A stretch of DNA of 64,000 nucleotides, taken from Hofstenia miamia. Its lineage: Eukaryota > Xenacoelomorpha > Acoela > Hofsteniidae. Location of the stretch: contig CABFPE010000018.1 of the NCBI GenBank assembly GCA_900660155.1, positions 1,761,244-1,825,243 of the forward strand, given 5' to 3'. Position numbers and translations under genes: made by a program. Shown piece after piece: positions 12,111-25,457 of the stretch. Within the stretch, counting starts at the first letter, position 1. Every line of letters begins with the position of its first letter. Under the pieces are notes generated by a model. That model searched no databases, was not told where the DNA came from, and worked only from the letters and a program-made list of their open reading frames with translations.

Positions 12111-12849
12111 TCCTGAAGGGATTACTAGGACATTCATAGATAGGCTTAGGTGCAAGGTGCTTACATATATGATAGCAAAGTTGTGGTTTCTCAACATCCT
12201 ATTAGCTTCTACCCAAGGTTTCTAGGTTTTTAGTTTCAATCAAATATCACTTCTCTAACTGTTCATGTACTTGGGGTTCAAAATTTATTCTTGTAGCATC
12301 TCACTTATATTCCAACTTCAACCATTGACAATGAGGTTTCATATTTTTTGTTCCATTGCGGAATGCTTATCTCGTGCTCCTAAACATAAACCTTCTAGAA
12401 TATGTTTACCAAGTGTCTTTTATGCTTCTTCTTACTTTAGTTGTTTCATTCATGCCTAATAAATGCATTCTTGCTGCTTTTATGCGCTATATAAATGAAA
12501 TTACTTTAGAGTTTCTTTCTCCAAGCAAAGAGAATGCATGAAATTTGTCGTTTTTAAAATTTTCTTAGCTTTTTGCATAATTTTATCTAGTGTTCTTACA
12601 GAATGTTGGTTATAAGAATGAGTTTATTCAAGTAACATTAAAATACAGATAATCAACTGATCATGTTGAGCATCTAATTGTTCACAATAGATGGCGCAAT
12701 GCATTAATTCAATATTTTTGATATTGTATGTGTTCTACGTTCTACTTATGCATAAAACTTCGTTTATTAAGTTTATTGAAGATGCCAAAGTTGTATAATT
12801 TAGGAAATCTGACTGGGCGATAAATTTAATACATTCACATGCGGTCTAT

Positions 12850-14130
12850 TGAACAATCAGTATTATAAAATTTAAGACCCCGCCATTTATATTCAAGCAT
12901 TTTCTTTTGTAACTATTGAAGCATTTATGAATTTCATTTATAAATACTCTTAATTTATTAATTGGTTTTATAGATTTGGATAAATTATTCCTTTTATTTA
13001 TTGATGTATTGAGAAATGAATTTTCCATTATTCTCTTAATATATTTAAGAGAAGCTTGATCTTTGGAGTTCTATGATTGTCTATGGAATATTTTGGAGAA
13101 TAGAAAACGTGGTATGGAACAATTTTATTAAATATTGTGAAGAAAATAGTTGACACTATTTTATAAATAATACACTGTGAATTTAGAAAAGTTTTTGTAA
13201 AATTGATGTCTGCATTTCTTTTATATATAAATTATAAACTAAAATATTAACACCCCAGGTTATTTTCACATTGAGTTTTTAAAGGTTGTTGCTATATGTA
13301 TTAATGTGTAAATTAATTGAATTTTTGCTGTGATTGGAATCTATTGAGATAGATGCATTGCTAAGGGCTTCTTTGAAATGGACATTTTCTAAATATCATT
13401 ACTTAAAATTCTAGTAAAATTTTGTTGAGAATAAAAAATTATACCATAACATTTAAAAGACTTAACTTGTTCTATATAAGTGTCATTAAATTTTAATTTG
13501 TGCTGAGAAAGTTTTATAGATTTATGCCTAATTAAAGCAAATTGAGTTTTAGACGAACATATTCTTCGTTTGAGTGATGCAGAATATAGTTAAAGAAAAA
13601 CGCAATTTTCTTCAAAAAATTTCATAGAGGATTTCGGAAACCGTATGCAAACTAAATAACATTGTATCGTCAGCATATTGTATGCTCAAATGGTTTACAT
13701 ATATGTTGAATTCTAAGGGTCTTAAAGTTGTCTGTAGAACATCATTTTAAATAAAAATCCAATCAAAGAGGATTGCATTTGGTTTATGAAGATAGCTGTT
13801 TATTAGATCTGCAATTTTCTTTTAAGTTGAGAATTTTAATTTTTATAAATGGCGTGGTCGATGGAGTCAAAAGCCTTTGATAAATGTAAATTTGCAACTG
13901 TTGAAAACTCATCAATATTTATGCTTTTTCTCTAGTTCTTGGTATAGGTCTTAACAAAGCTTCTCTAGTAGATATATATTTGCGAAAACCACCTTGATTT
14001 TGAGAGTACAGATTATGTTTAAAATGCAGTCGCTAAGAAATCTTACTAAGAGGATCTGTATAGAAATAGTTCTATGCTTCAAAGAATCTATTGGGTTATT
14101 TTTTTAAAATGGAGAAGTACTTACCAAATT
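12850..14130 (-). mobile_element. LINE relic: reverse transcriptase on the minus strand
   Basis: Read on the minus strand from high to low coordinates, RT blocks appear in order. LYSQNQGGFRKYISTREAL (about 14010-13960) is the Q-x-G-F-R...ST block. LSKAFDSIDHAIY (about 13884-13846) is the first catalytic block with its Asp kept. DVLQTTLRPLEFNIYVNHLS (about 13750-13690) matches the G-V-x-Q-G-S-x-L-x-P-L-x-F box in decayed form. IQYADDTMLFS (about 13684-13652) is an intact YADD box. SKTQFALIRHKS and IEQVKSFKCYGIIF (about 13560-13440) are the thumb. Stops and frameshifts are present. It keeps YADD and the first Asp, unlike the copy at 2.3-3.4 kb, and its sequence differs, so it is probably another LINE lineage. 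The 3' limit is uncertain. Confidence 0.75.
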
Positions 14131-14472
14131 TAATTGAGCAGATTTCGAGTGCTTCTTAAAAATATATATTAAAAAATTCGTTAGTGCTCTGTATATTACA
14201 AAGAACATATTTGATTAACTGCTAGCTTTGACATTATCGTCCTCTATAGAAATATTGATGATTTGGACTATGCAATAACGTACAACCACTGATGTGTAGC
14301 AAAGCTAGAAGTACATTGACACCTTAAATTTAACCCGCAGCAATCCGAAAAATATTATTGATTATTTAGTATTTAGCCCACCTATGCAAATTGTTTTCTA
14401 AATTACTGTAGTTCACAGTATATTTGTATTTTGCAAGACTACCTTATGATAATGGCAAGTTTATATACTTAA

Positions 14473-15033
14473 CATTAGAACACCCAGCAATATAAACTTA
14501 CCAAAACACACAAAACCGTCAATTTGACGGTTTTGCTATTTTTACTTATATTATTTAATAAAATCAATTAAAAAGTATATCAAAATAAAAAGAAAGTAAA
14601 TGCAATAAAAGAAGAAAGTGCGTCAAAATCGCACTTTTTATTTTGAGTATCTTTATCAGAAAGTTCACTGTCGCTGTTTGAGACAAGAGCCAAAGTTGTA
14701 TCTAAATCTTCTTAAATTTCCAGAGTATCACTATCAATGGATTCTTCTTCATCTATTGAACGATGATCAGCTAGAGCATCAATTATGGCAGCAGCTAGTT
14801 CTTCGCAAGCTCGCCTTGGTCGCTATCAATTTGACGGTTAGTGAGTGTTCTAGTATTATTGCATTGTAACTTATTAACAAAAGCAGCTCTTTCTAAAAAT
14901 AAAACTGCAATTGGTTGAGCCCATCAGCCAATTAAGAGTCATGATGTATGATACTGCTTTATCTTAATGTTAAACTACTATATTATAAACAAAATTGAAA
15001 ACCATCAAATTGACGGTTTTTGGTGTTCTAGTG
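14473..15033. mobile_element. piggyBac-like non-autonomous element, 561 bp, TTAA target duplication
   Basis: TTAA flanks both sides (14469-14472 and 15034-15037). Ends are CATTAGAACACC and GGTGTTCTAGTG, inverted repeats with 11 of 12 bases matching. Subterminal palindromes CCGTCAATTTGACGG (about 14516) and CCATCAAATTGACGG (about 15002) lie near the two ends. A further end-like copy, GACGGTTAGTGAGTGTTCTA, sits inside at about 14834-14853. Minus-strand reading of about 14822-14640 gives RRACEELAAAIIDALADHRS followed by the acidic SIDEEESIDSDTLEI, then LALVSNSDSELSDKDTQ, the kind of acidic N-terminus seen in piggyBac transposases. It looks like a deletion derivative of an autonomous element; the DDD catalytic core is absent. 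Confidence 0.75.
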
Positions 15034-15037
15034 TTAA

Positions 15038-17230
15038 AAAACCAAATTGTTAATTGCTCCTCAAACTTTTTTTCTTTTCTACTTGAGCATGATATTTCTG
15101 ATTGATCAATGTGATAACTATTTTGTAATTATATATAATTAAACGAATCATGCGGGTTAAAGAGGACTTTTGTCAACCAATATGTGTAAAAATGTTATAT
15201 TGATCCTAGTTTCTTGCAATTAATTTTTTGGCAATCAATAATTGACTCCCTTAAGGACCTATATGTACCACACTATTTTTACGACATAGATGCATTTTAA
15301 AGTAAATTTTGATAATGGAATGCTTCTTACCATCTGCTTAATGCAAATAATATATTCTTTATTACAAAACCAACTTTTAAATTCCTTATGGGCCTCAATG
15401 GGTTAACCTCAATCCATAACACACTGAAGCAAATAACACAATCGAATCTATCCATTGTTTAGTTTATAACCAAATATAATATTAGAATTGAACAAAATAT
15501 TAATTCTTTAAAATAGTCGTTAAGCATCTTTTTCAAAAATTCTGTTGTTTTTTCATAGCAAGTCTAGTTGTTATGTTCGGTCTCAATCAAATCTAAAAAC
15601 ACAGAGAGTTAGTTGATTCTTGCTCCTATTCGACCTAGTCATACTAAGTACTTTAGGCAAGCTAGAGGGCCTAAACGATAAAGATGTTTTGTATTTGCAC
15701 CACAAGTTTTAAGTATTATCACAAACACATGGCAGACTTTTATAATCACCGTCGTATCACAGCACTGCCGATTTTTACCTCGTTTGACTATTTCAACCCA
15801 ATACTATCGCACCATGACCTATTAGACTTAGCTTCATTTAGGGGCTTGATAATACATAGCGAAAGCCATAAAGTGACTATTAGCAACTAGCATTGAAAAC
15901 CATACCAAATGTTTCCAACAAAAAAAATCTGCTAAAAATGGATAAATATGTTTTTAATATGAATTGCGTCCACCATGAAGGCATTGTAGTCAAAGACATT
16001 TATTCTATCATAAATGTGAACAGATAACTCATAACATTTAATTTAAAGTTGAGCTTAATAATGGTTAAAGTTTTCTGCAAAATTTGAGTAAGAAGTAAGA
16101 AGTATTTAATGCAATGAAGTGAAAAATCTCCCAAAGCCTAAATAATGTTGATATAATAAGTTAATTGCGGCATAATAAACAAGTTCAATATAGAAAAATA
16201 CACACAGTGTTTTCATTTGCACCACCGCAGAAAAATTTCCTATGCCACCTCACTGCACCGCATAGTGATATAGAACAAAGTGACCCAAACCCATGAGTCT
16301 GTGTGGGAAATATTTTGAAAACACGACAGGCAACGGTTTTGACATTCGCAATGTATATTAAATAATTTATTTAAGTTTTCTAGTTTCTATATAGAGTATG
16401 TGGATACATATATTTTCAAAACAAATTATTTATAATTACTATATTCTCAAAGTTGATCAGTATGTGTTTCTTAAGATCTAAATAATATACATTTATTGTT
16501 GTCTAAAAATTTCTTTGTAAATTTTATAGCTTAAATCTTAAAATCAATTAATTTTCGTAGATTTCTCAGATAATAGTTATCGCATATAAATACGAGATTA
16601 ATTTATAAATTTTACTTTCATGGCTTACTAAAATTGTTTTCCGTAATTGGTGAAAACTTAAAGAAGCTATCAGTAGGCACTTTAATTTGTTTGGAATATG
16701 TGTTCATTTAATACTAAAAATTACAATTATATTCTCTAATACATAATCTAGGTACATTTTTTGACATAAAATCGGAATATTCTTACTGCTCCATTTTACA
16801 CATTGCAGGAACATCACAAGAAATGATTTTTTATCATAAAGGAAACATTCGCCGATGTGGAAAGAATTTACCCTTATATATAAATTCATATTGATAGAAT
16901 TTGGGAAATGGGTATGTTTCGAATTCTAGTGCAAAACAAACTTAATGAGAGTTAAAAAATATATTTTTATTCAAGTAAAATTTCTACTAAATTTACTTAT
17001 AACCTTAAACATTCCTAAAACATTGCATTTTTTAATTGTCCAGGCTGCAAAAAATTAATTCGAATTTCAAATTCTTTGAGAAACTAACAAAATATTTTTA
17101 TTGATAATCTTCAAAAAACTCATTATGTAGTGTTACTCTTAAGAAACTCAATTCTTTATTACTTATTAAATTTTCGAAACTCTGGAAAGCCAAGTAGCTT
17201 TCCCAGGAATTTTGCAAACTATAGTCTTTC
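15038..17230. other. AT-rich, no gene seen
   Basis: No coding signal. A CACCACCGCAG...CTGCACCGCA patch at about 16220-16262 resembles hAT-like ends but has no defined termini. Confidence 0.35.
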
Positions 17231-17236
17231 CAACTC

Positions 17237-17238
<2 letters not shown>

Positions 17239-17272
<34 letters not shown>
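17239..17272. repeat. (TA)n microsatellite
   Basis: About 16 uninterrupted TA units followed by TACATACATA. Confidence 0.9.
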
Positions 17273-17276
<4 letters not shown>

Positions 17277-17304
17277 CATAGGCAATTATATATACATATC
17301 TACA

Positions 17305-17480
17305 GGGTGTCTCATTCTTAGTATAAGGATTTTAAATATCTCTAATTTTTGAACGATACATTGGATTTCAACAGGGCTTCATACACACACACGTACTATA
17401 GATTATAGCATTTTACTTGTACTTTGAATTTTTGCAATCGGTGACATTTAACTCCAGTTATGACCTTTGGAGTAAAATTG
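17305..17480 (+). mobile_element. Possible mariner-like end
   Basis: ACAGGGTGTCTCATTCTTAG at about 17303 resembles the CAGGGTGTCCCA-type ends of mariner-like elements, next to a TA-rich tract that could supply the TA target. I could not find the opposite end, so the extent is a guess. Confidence 0.25.
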
Positions 17481-18465
17481 CAATTTTTGCTTTAGTTGAA
17501 CCTGAGAAATCGCTTTCTATGTTATAGTTTTCCTATCTTTTAACTGCTCTAAAACACACACATTTCTTCCTAGATGTCTGTATGTCTCTAATACGTTACT
17601 GCCATCATTATTTGCTATTCAGCATTATTCGTTTTTGATATCAAAGAACAGACATCAAATCAATTATTGTCGAACAACAAATGGACTTTCAAATTGAGTG
17701 TCGATTCAAACTGAGTTTATCTCGAAATGGTTCTTCATTATGATTTAGCCTTATATCGGGAAAAATTAAAGGACAAATTGCAACAGAAATGAATGATACA
17801 ATTATCTTTTGTATCTCTTCATCTATTTTCAAAAACAAAAACTTCAAGTTGAGGCAAATAGTAAGTGCGCACTATTTACAAATGGGCCTACTATCCAATA
17901 AAGACACTGTATTGAAAGATTTCACCAATTCTCTATTTATAGTAATATTTTCACTGGTTTTAGATTGTTAATTTTATTCGCTTTATATATCAAAACATAA
18001 TGTTGAACTATCAAATATACATTATTTTCTCTCTCTCTTTAAATATATAAAAGATTTTCAACATGAGATAGAATTTCTTTTTTTTAAAGCAGTCATTGAA
18101 CCAAATCTAAAAATTTAGTCATACGCAAACGTGCGGTAAAATAGCAGAATTCTTAGGCATTATTTTAAGATATTTTATTTCTGATGGGATTAATAATCCT
18201 AGAGATGATATATTATGAATTATTGAAATAGAAACAAGTCCAATATATTTAATTGTGGAATTCCACTTGTGATGTCAATTTCCTTTGATAATGTTCCATT
18301 TAAAGAATATTTGTCAAGTAGTAATATAATAGTAGTCTTTATAATATTAGCGCAATTTCAATTTACATATATTATTAACTAGCTTTTATTGACTGTAATT
18401 GTACAAAAAACATATATATACATACACATTATACACTTCAATGTACAAAATACATACATATATAT

Positions 18466-18665
18466 NNNNNNNNNNNNNNNNNNNNNNNNNNNNNNNNNNN
18501 NNNNNNNNNNNNNNNNNNNNNNNNNNNNNNNNNNNNNNNNNNNNNNNNNNNNNNNNNNNNNNNNNNNNNNNNNNNNNNNNNNNNNNNNNNNNNNNNNNNN
18601 NNNNNNNNNNNNNNNNNNNNNNNNNNNNNNNNNNNNNNNNNNNNNNNNNNNNNNNNNNNNNNNNN
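18466..18665. other. Assembly gap (200 N) inside a (TA)n tract
   Basis: Exactly 200 N, flanked by TACATACATATATAT and by (TA)n to about 18689. The round length suggests an estimated gap size. Any open stretch across it is meaningless. Confidence 0.95.
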
Positions 18666-18699
18666 TATATATATATATATATATATATACATTGCAAAT

Positions 18700-21600
18700 A
18701 GTTTTATATATTGGTAGCACTTTAATTTTTATATATCGGTAGCATTTTAATTTTTCTGACTTGGATTGTAGTTGCTACACAATTTTCGTATAAGATAGTG
18801 TTTGTGCTAATTATTATTTAGTAAAAGGAATGAAACATTTATTTTTATATGTCCCTTGTGTCAAAAGTGTAAAAAATATTTTTCATTATTTATAAAATTT
18901 ATGTGAAAACAATCAATTTACATGTCTTTATAATGAGAAGCTTAGACTAACAAAATAATAGTTCATGTGTTAATAAAAAGATCTTACATAGAAAATACCC
19001 TATAGTTAATGTAAAAAATATAATACACAACATGATGCAAACTTAAAAATTGTTTTGTTAAATAATCTGAAAAACTACGAAAATTAAAATATGTCAACCT
19101 TTTGCACGAGAGATTGTAGTTGTGCTGAACATAGTTGTACCATGCTCCATATCCATGTGTTGATGTCTGCCTCATGTCATCCCACGCTCAGTATTCTACC
19201 TCCTCAAATGTCCCAATAATATATCTTCTGCGAAAAAGTATTTTCAATCTCCTATTGCTCCATATTTGTTCTGGGACAATTTTCATAACGCTAATCCTCA
19301 TCACTGTCGAAGATACAGAATCATTTTTTCAATGTCATTAACTACTACTGCCAATAAGAATCTTTTAACAAAAACGATAGCAAAACGAAACTAAATTTGA
19401 ATTTTATAAAATGTTTTACAATGTTAATATTTTAAATAAAGCATTCATGTAGGGGTACCTCCAAAGCCCATTAACGACAAGTCAGATCAAAACGATCTTT
19501 TTGGTGCTATTGAAGAGAATGCAATTTCACAAAGAGCTAAAATGCATGATAATATATTTATTCAAAATGTGATGAAATTTCGAAGAATGGAGTTTTGTTG
19601 TAAGAAAATTCCTTTTAAAATCTCTAAAAATGGTTCAGTTTTTCTCGACTCAGGAGCGTTTTTGCCCCACGTTTGTCTTGTGTACCCACTTTGAAAACCC
19701 TTGCTCCATACCCACCCCACTTCCATCTCTGTCTTAGAGACAACGAACGAGCGTATGCATAAATTCAAGAAGAACAACTTTGCAAATAACAAACAGATTG
19801 CTCTAAACTTTATTAATTGCATTTATATTGTATGCGAAAAGAGATAATCTCCATATCTAGAAGTAAACTAATTACACATATTCGGCCATTGGGACACCTG
19901 AGGTGCCTTTTCATATTCGCAATAAAGGGCAACTGGAATGGCTAAAAGTTTGAATTTTTTTTCTAGCGTCTATAGGATTGCAAATGCTTCAATGATGTCA
20001 AATCATATTTTGGAAAAGGCTTTTGGAAAGCCCAGTTTTGGATATTTAATGTTTCTACAATAATACTGCTTTAATACTGTTTTCATTTGTTTGCAAAAGG
20101 CTATGGTAGCTTTGAGCTTGAAACCAATTCCAATACCTTCGGAAGACGTCATTCTAATTTACTAAATTTTTTAAATTCAAAATATGTCAAGTCTTTTGGC
20201 AAATTGACGCAAAACTCTCTCTAATACATAATTTATAATATCTCTGCCAATATTAAGCCTATTAAGATAAAACCAAAACAGTCCAGTACAGACTAAAATG
20301 GTGTGCATGTAAAAATAACAACCACTCACTAAAGCTTTACATTTTAGGCTACAAGGCGCAATTTGGGCTTCTGAGTTTGAAGTGTTCTAACTTGTAGTTG
20401 GTATATAAAATGTTTAAAAAATGAAAGTTAGCATGTATATATGGTCGTCCTTTATATAACAATGTAGAATAATTTCTGTATTTTCTCATAGGTGGCCTAG
20501 AAATTGCGCGAAATTTTTTAAACTTACATGTAACATCATATGCGCCAAGCTAAATATGGAAAATCTCTAGCAGATTTTAATTGAACATTACAAGAAATTT
20601 AAACAGTGCCATGTGACGTCAGCAAATAACTAGTGAAAGTGCGGCGTAGATTATGCACTATGCTTAACTGTAAGTGAAAGAGGTTTTTTACAAATTTATA
20701 TATCTTAAAATTAATAGATTATCTAACTCATCATCAATTGTTTAAACGCTATTGGTTTACTATGCAATGCAAAAAAAATTTGTTTGTAGCCATAGTTGTT
20801 CACGTGTCAAAATTTTGCAAAAAATGTTATCCCATATGGCAATTTATAAAGGGAAAAATGAAGTAGATGCAATTGAATATAATTTCATGAAAATGCCAAC
20901 ACGCGAATGTTCAAATACATCATCAATTCTAATTGGTTAATGCTAATACTATAAAATAATGTAAAGATCGTATCTATATCATTTGAATTTCTCGTGTCAA
21001 TTTTGCATTTAATGAATTTAAGAGTAAGTTAAGTCGTGCGAAATTATATAATATTGAAGAGGATCAAGACAAATTTTTTCCGGCAATTTGTATAATAGAT
21101 GCTCGGCTAAATTCATCCGTAAGTTTAATCTATAGTTGATTTTTAAATGGTGGAGGCCCAAAAACGCATTTAAGAAAGAAAACAATATCCATTTCAAGTA
21201 CATTTTATTAACACCTAATTGAATACGTCATTCTGTTTTGCTGTTAGAGGGCCACAACAATTTGTGCTACAATTTCTTGTAATGTTTGAAATTTTTGTTG
21301 CATTGAATAGGGGAAGGCCTCTACCTTCAAATTATGGGCCTACTAAAAACCTAGGCCTAAGCAATTTTTCGAAATACGCAATAAAGTGCTAAAATTCAAA
21401 AATTTTGAAATAAAAATTTGGTTAAAACAGCAAAACTGTTCGTAGCATTCATTTCAAAAGTTGAACATTGTTATTCCTTTCTTCTTTTGAGACCTCCAGA
21501 TGGGTGGATCAAGTGAAGAAAACGCGCCAATTGTCAAAAATTAAAAGCCCCCTGAGTATGCATGCCAATCAAATTTAATAGTTTTTTAATATTGTTGAAA

Positions 21601-22645
21601 GCATTGGATTCCACACTCTGCATTTGCAAATTTAATAAAACAAACTACTGTTGATTCACCACATATATGCCCGAACCCTATTTGAGCCCATGGCGCGCCC
21701 CATGGGACCCAAGCCTGCAAGGATTTACGACATTCAACAATTAACAACAAAAAAATTCACGTTTTCCAACATTATCCAACATGAATTTTACAAGTAATAG
21801 TCTTACACCCACATGTACACTATGGACCGAGCCTGAAATTCTCGATTTTTTCAAACATTAAAATATTTTTTTGCGATCGAAACGCATTCCAAATTGAATA
21901 GTAACCCCATCTTGTGCGTTAGAAGATTTTATTAATTGACGAACCAACCCATTTTAAGGAAAACTTTAACCAAACCAAACAAACCTATTAGCCTTTCTTA
22001 AAAAATATGATTGTTGCGTCAAAAAAACTTTAGTTTTGAATAGAAAGCTTAAGTCACTCCTCATTGCAAAAAATGTTTTTCTTGCATCGGACATGATCCA
22101 TCATATTGTACTGAGGAAGAATGCCAAAATGACATCTCTGTATTTAACCATTTCAAAATTATTGCTCAGCGTCTAATACATAATCGATTTCAACATTTGT
22201 TGCCATGATTGTACTAATATGCCAATATGTGTTTAAATTCCAATATGTACTCAATTGTTTTAACATTAAATATTGTAGGCGTGTTTTTATAAATTTCTTT
22301 GATAAACTCGCTTGCATATTGGATCGGTAAAGATTCTTAAATTAAGAAGTATTGGAATACAAGCTAGCCAATCATCTTTCAGCAATTGAGAGCGCTAAAT
22401 TTATTCAGTTGAAAACTAATTGATCTGACCAAAATGGCTCAATCTCTTTGGCATATTACCATTTTTTAAGTGAACTCGTGCCAAAATATGCGATTTAGAA
22501 TGCCGACTTGTTCTAGCTAAGCCGGAGTCATTGCAAGACTTTAGTAGTAATTGGGCGAACGGATTTATGCCACACATTTTATATTAAGCGAAGGCAATTG
22601 CATTTTTTATCCTACTCTCAAACAACTGCTGTCCCATCATATCGC
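18700..22645. other. Upstream of the long gene; no gene recognised
   Basis: About 4 kb of AT-rich sequence. A short ATG-led stretch after a good acceptor (GACCTCCAG, ATG at 21501) reads MGGSSEENAPIVKN then stops; it could be part of an untranslated exon or chance. A CRE-like TGACGTCA is at about 20616. The promoter of the long gene might be here but is not identifiable. Confidence 0.35.
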
Positions 22646-22653
22646 ATTAGTTT

Positions 22654-22926
22654 ATGTCGGAGAACACAGAGGAGTTCAGGCTTGTTCTACAACGCAAGCA
22701 TGCCACGTTACTACGTGTAAGCGAACTGTTTACGGCATTTTTCGGAAATTTGGGAGAGTCAATGAGTCAGGAGTATTCTCTTGGGACCATAGCGAGAGAA
22801 GACTCATTTCTGACATGCAAAAAAGAAACCAAATTCCGTCTCAACGTAGATGACCAACAAGTCTACGGAAAAGCAATTTTGGATTTCTTAAATAGGGGAT
22901 CACTATCTTCTTCCCAGTTTAGAAAG
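22654..22926 (+). CDS. First coding exon of the long gene, 91 residues
   Basis: The ATG lies three bases after an acceptor (CGCATTAG, 22643-22650) preceded by a pyrimidine-leaning tract, so a 5' untranslated exon is likely. The exon begins [20 protein letters not shown] and ends SSSQFRK before donor AAG/GTATAT, phase 0. It has a mixed hydrophobic/charged pattern suggesting a helical folded segment (residues about 5-35) and a second block around [20 protein letters not shown]. Base composition is clearly less AT-rich than its flanks. Overlapping open frames on the same strand are less protein-like. No domain recognised. Confidence 0.55.
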
Positions 22927-23365
22927 GTATATAAATTTAATGAATCTAAACTATAATGCATGTAAGATTCGATTTTTTTTACAAATAGAGAATTATCATT
23001 GAGAAAATTTAATGAATTAATCACTTCAAGTTTATTTCATTATTAGGCAAACCTTTCTTGGTACTTTATGTTAACAAGTAATTCTTTGTTCACTAAGTAG
23101 TGTTTTGAATATTAATGAATTAATTAAAATATATTGATTGAGGAAAAGATATTGCAATTCATGACGTACATTTTTCTGTGCAAGGTCACACATTGTTTGA
23201 TGCTTATACATGAAAATGTTAACATGGAGTGCACACAAGGGTAACTAAAGGTAATTTTCAATATCAGCGGCAGGCATACATTGAATTTATGTTGGGAACG
23301 AAACTGTCATTAAAATTAGAACATCACTAGACAATTCTAATATATTTATATATATATATATACAC

Positions 23366-23403
<38 letters not shown>

Positions 23404-25415
23404 CATTGTTGCAATGATCAATATCATATTAATGTTTAGGCATCTAGTCAAGAATTATGTCTTTAAATTTTATGAAATTTAAAATTCTATGCGTTATTGT
23501 TAAACAGGTGATAGCGACTTAACTCGTTAATTTAAATTTAGCATTAATTAAAAATTAGATGTCAATTTTGCGATTACCATCGCGTCAAGGTATTGGAAAT
23601 TATTTATGTTGTTTAAAATGCAGAAAATTTAAGATCAACAATCTATTCGTGAAAATGGCTATATTATTGTTATTCTTAAAATTTTCAATGAAACAAATTT
23701 CTACTTGCCCTTAGTTGATATATGTCACAGCTGGATTGTTGGAAGCGAGCCCGTTCTTGAACAGAATATTATTTGTCACGAAAGCTCTCGGGCCTCATGC
23801 TGAAGATGCTTTCAAATCTTTGTTTCTAGTACATCTTTCAGTTTTTTTCAAATTTAAATTAAAAAATATTATCAAATTTTATTACTAAAAGACTATATAG
23901 ATAATCTCTCTGCGTTTGTATTTTTCATAACTTACTTGTCCTGTATATCAATTTAATAACCAACTAGATATTGGAAAAGCAATGATTTGTACAATAATGG
24001 GGCTATGCTTTGGTTCGAGCTTAGAATTTCTATTTTAATGCTTGTTCGAGACATCCTGGCCCTGTTCCAATTAACGACAGATGGTGCTTGGTATTACAAC
24101 ACATAATGTAGGTGCGAAAGCTTACGCTAATTTTTATTATACATTTCTAATAAATTTTTTAGTTATTTAATTTAAGATTACTATTGTTAGAATGCATAAA
24201 AACGTAATAATAAGAATGCGGTGGAAATTTTATTTCCTACTTTTAAAATAATTGCAGTAAATGGTTATATATACACTGGCCAATAAAATAAGTTAAATTT
24301 CTATTCAATAATTCCCATAATTGCCATAATACAACACTGCACATTCATAAACGTCAAAAGTTGTTTTGGCTTATACATATTTTTTTTCATATATATAAAT
24401 CTACACATTGAAAATTTTTATCTTGTCTTTTTCTAAAAATATTTAAAAAGAAATATATAATTTTTTTCATAACCTATTTATTTTTTGCTCTTGCAAAATG
24501 TTGACGTAGTTCAGGAAATATTTTCTAACGAGCTAGAAGTAAAACATATTTATTGAAATGATTTAGTTTTTTGTTTTTTACTCAAAATTCTGAAGCCTTT
24601 TCGGGTTTATCTGTAACATATCCGAACATTGGTCANATATTTGGTAGGTCAAATATGTTTTTGGTGCGGCGGGCTTAGGGTAGAAGAGGGTGAATTCGCG
24701 ACATCACTACATCAAGTGAGATTTACGTTATGTTAATTTGTACCTCTCATAGTAAATACATTTGGAAAATTTGGCAATAATTGTCAAATATTTAGATAAA
24801 AATGCAAAATTTGTGTAAATGGTAATTATCCAAATTTGTAAAATTTGTTATTTCTTTAATTTACAACTTTGATTAAGTAAGCATGTATATTATGTATAAT
24901 ATACTGTCTCGAAAATTTTTAAAAATGAATGTACCGAAAATGTTAATTTTCCATTGATTAAAATGTAAAAAAATATATATATATATGAAGACCACGGGGG
25001 AAAAACCACACATGTACACTTTTTGATATTTTATTGGTTACTCCCCTTGGATTTGGTCCTTGGCATGAGGCATCATCTCTAAAAAGGTCGTATCGATAAA
25101 TCACAGTTGTCCAGAGTTATTGCTATTTAAAAAAAATTATTTATGTATTTATTTATGTCTCCCTCTAAATGCTTTTTGAAAACATCATTATGACCACGTT
25201 TCCAAACATAAATCTTTGAAATGTTGCAGGGTATTGTCTCTTTAATTTAACTACCCCATGGTAAAAATATTTAAGTTCGAGTAAATACTGAGTGAGCAAT
25301 AGCCAAAAAATAGGTTTTTTGGGGAAAAAAGTGATTCCCGCTAAACGCTTTAGAAATTTCGGACCGCTTACCGCCAAATGTAGGGTTTTTGAATTTCCCA
25401 TAGCAAAAAGCGCGG

Positions 25416-25457
<42 letters not shown>

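Noticed and set aside
18379-18742. Open frames of about 100 codons on both strands across the first N gap
   Set aside because: They consist of YIYI from TA repeats plus N; artefacts.
19562-19822. 86-codon minus-strand open frame
   Set aside because: Composition is not protein-like in the interior and no family is recognised.
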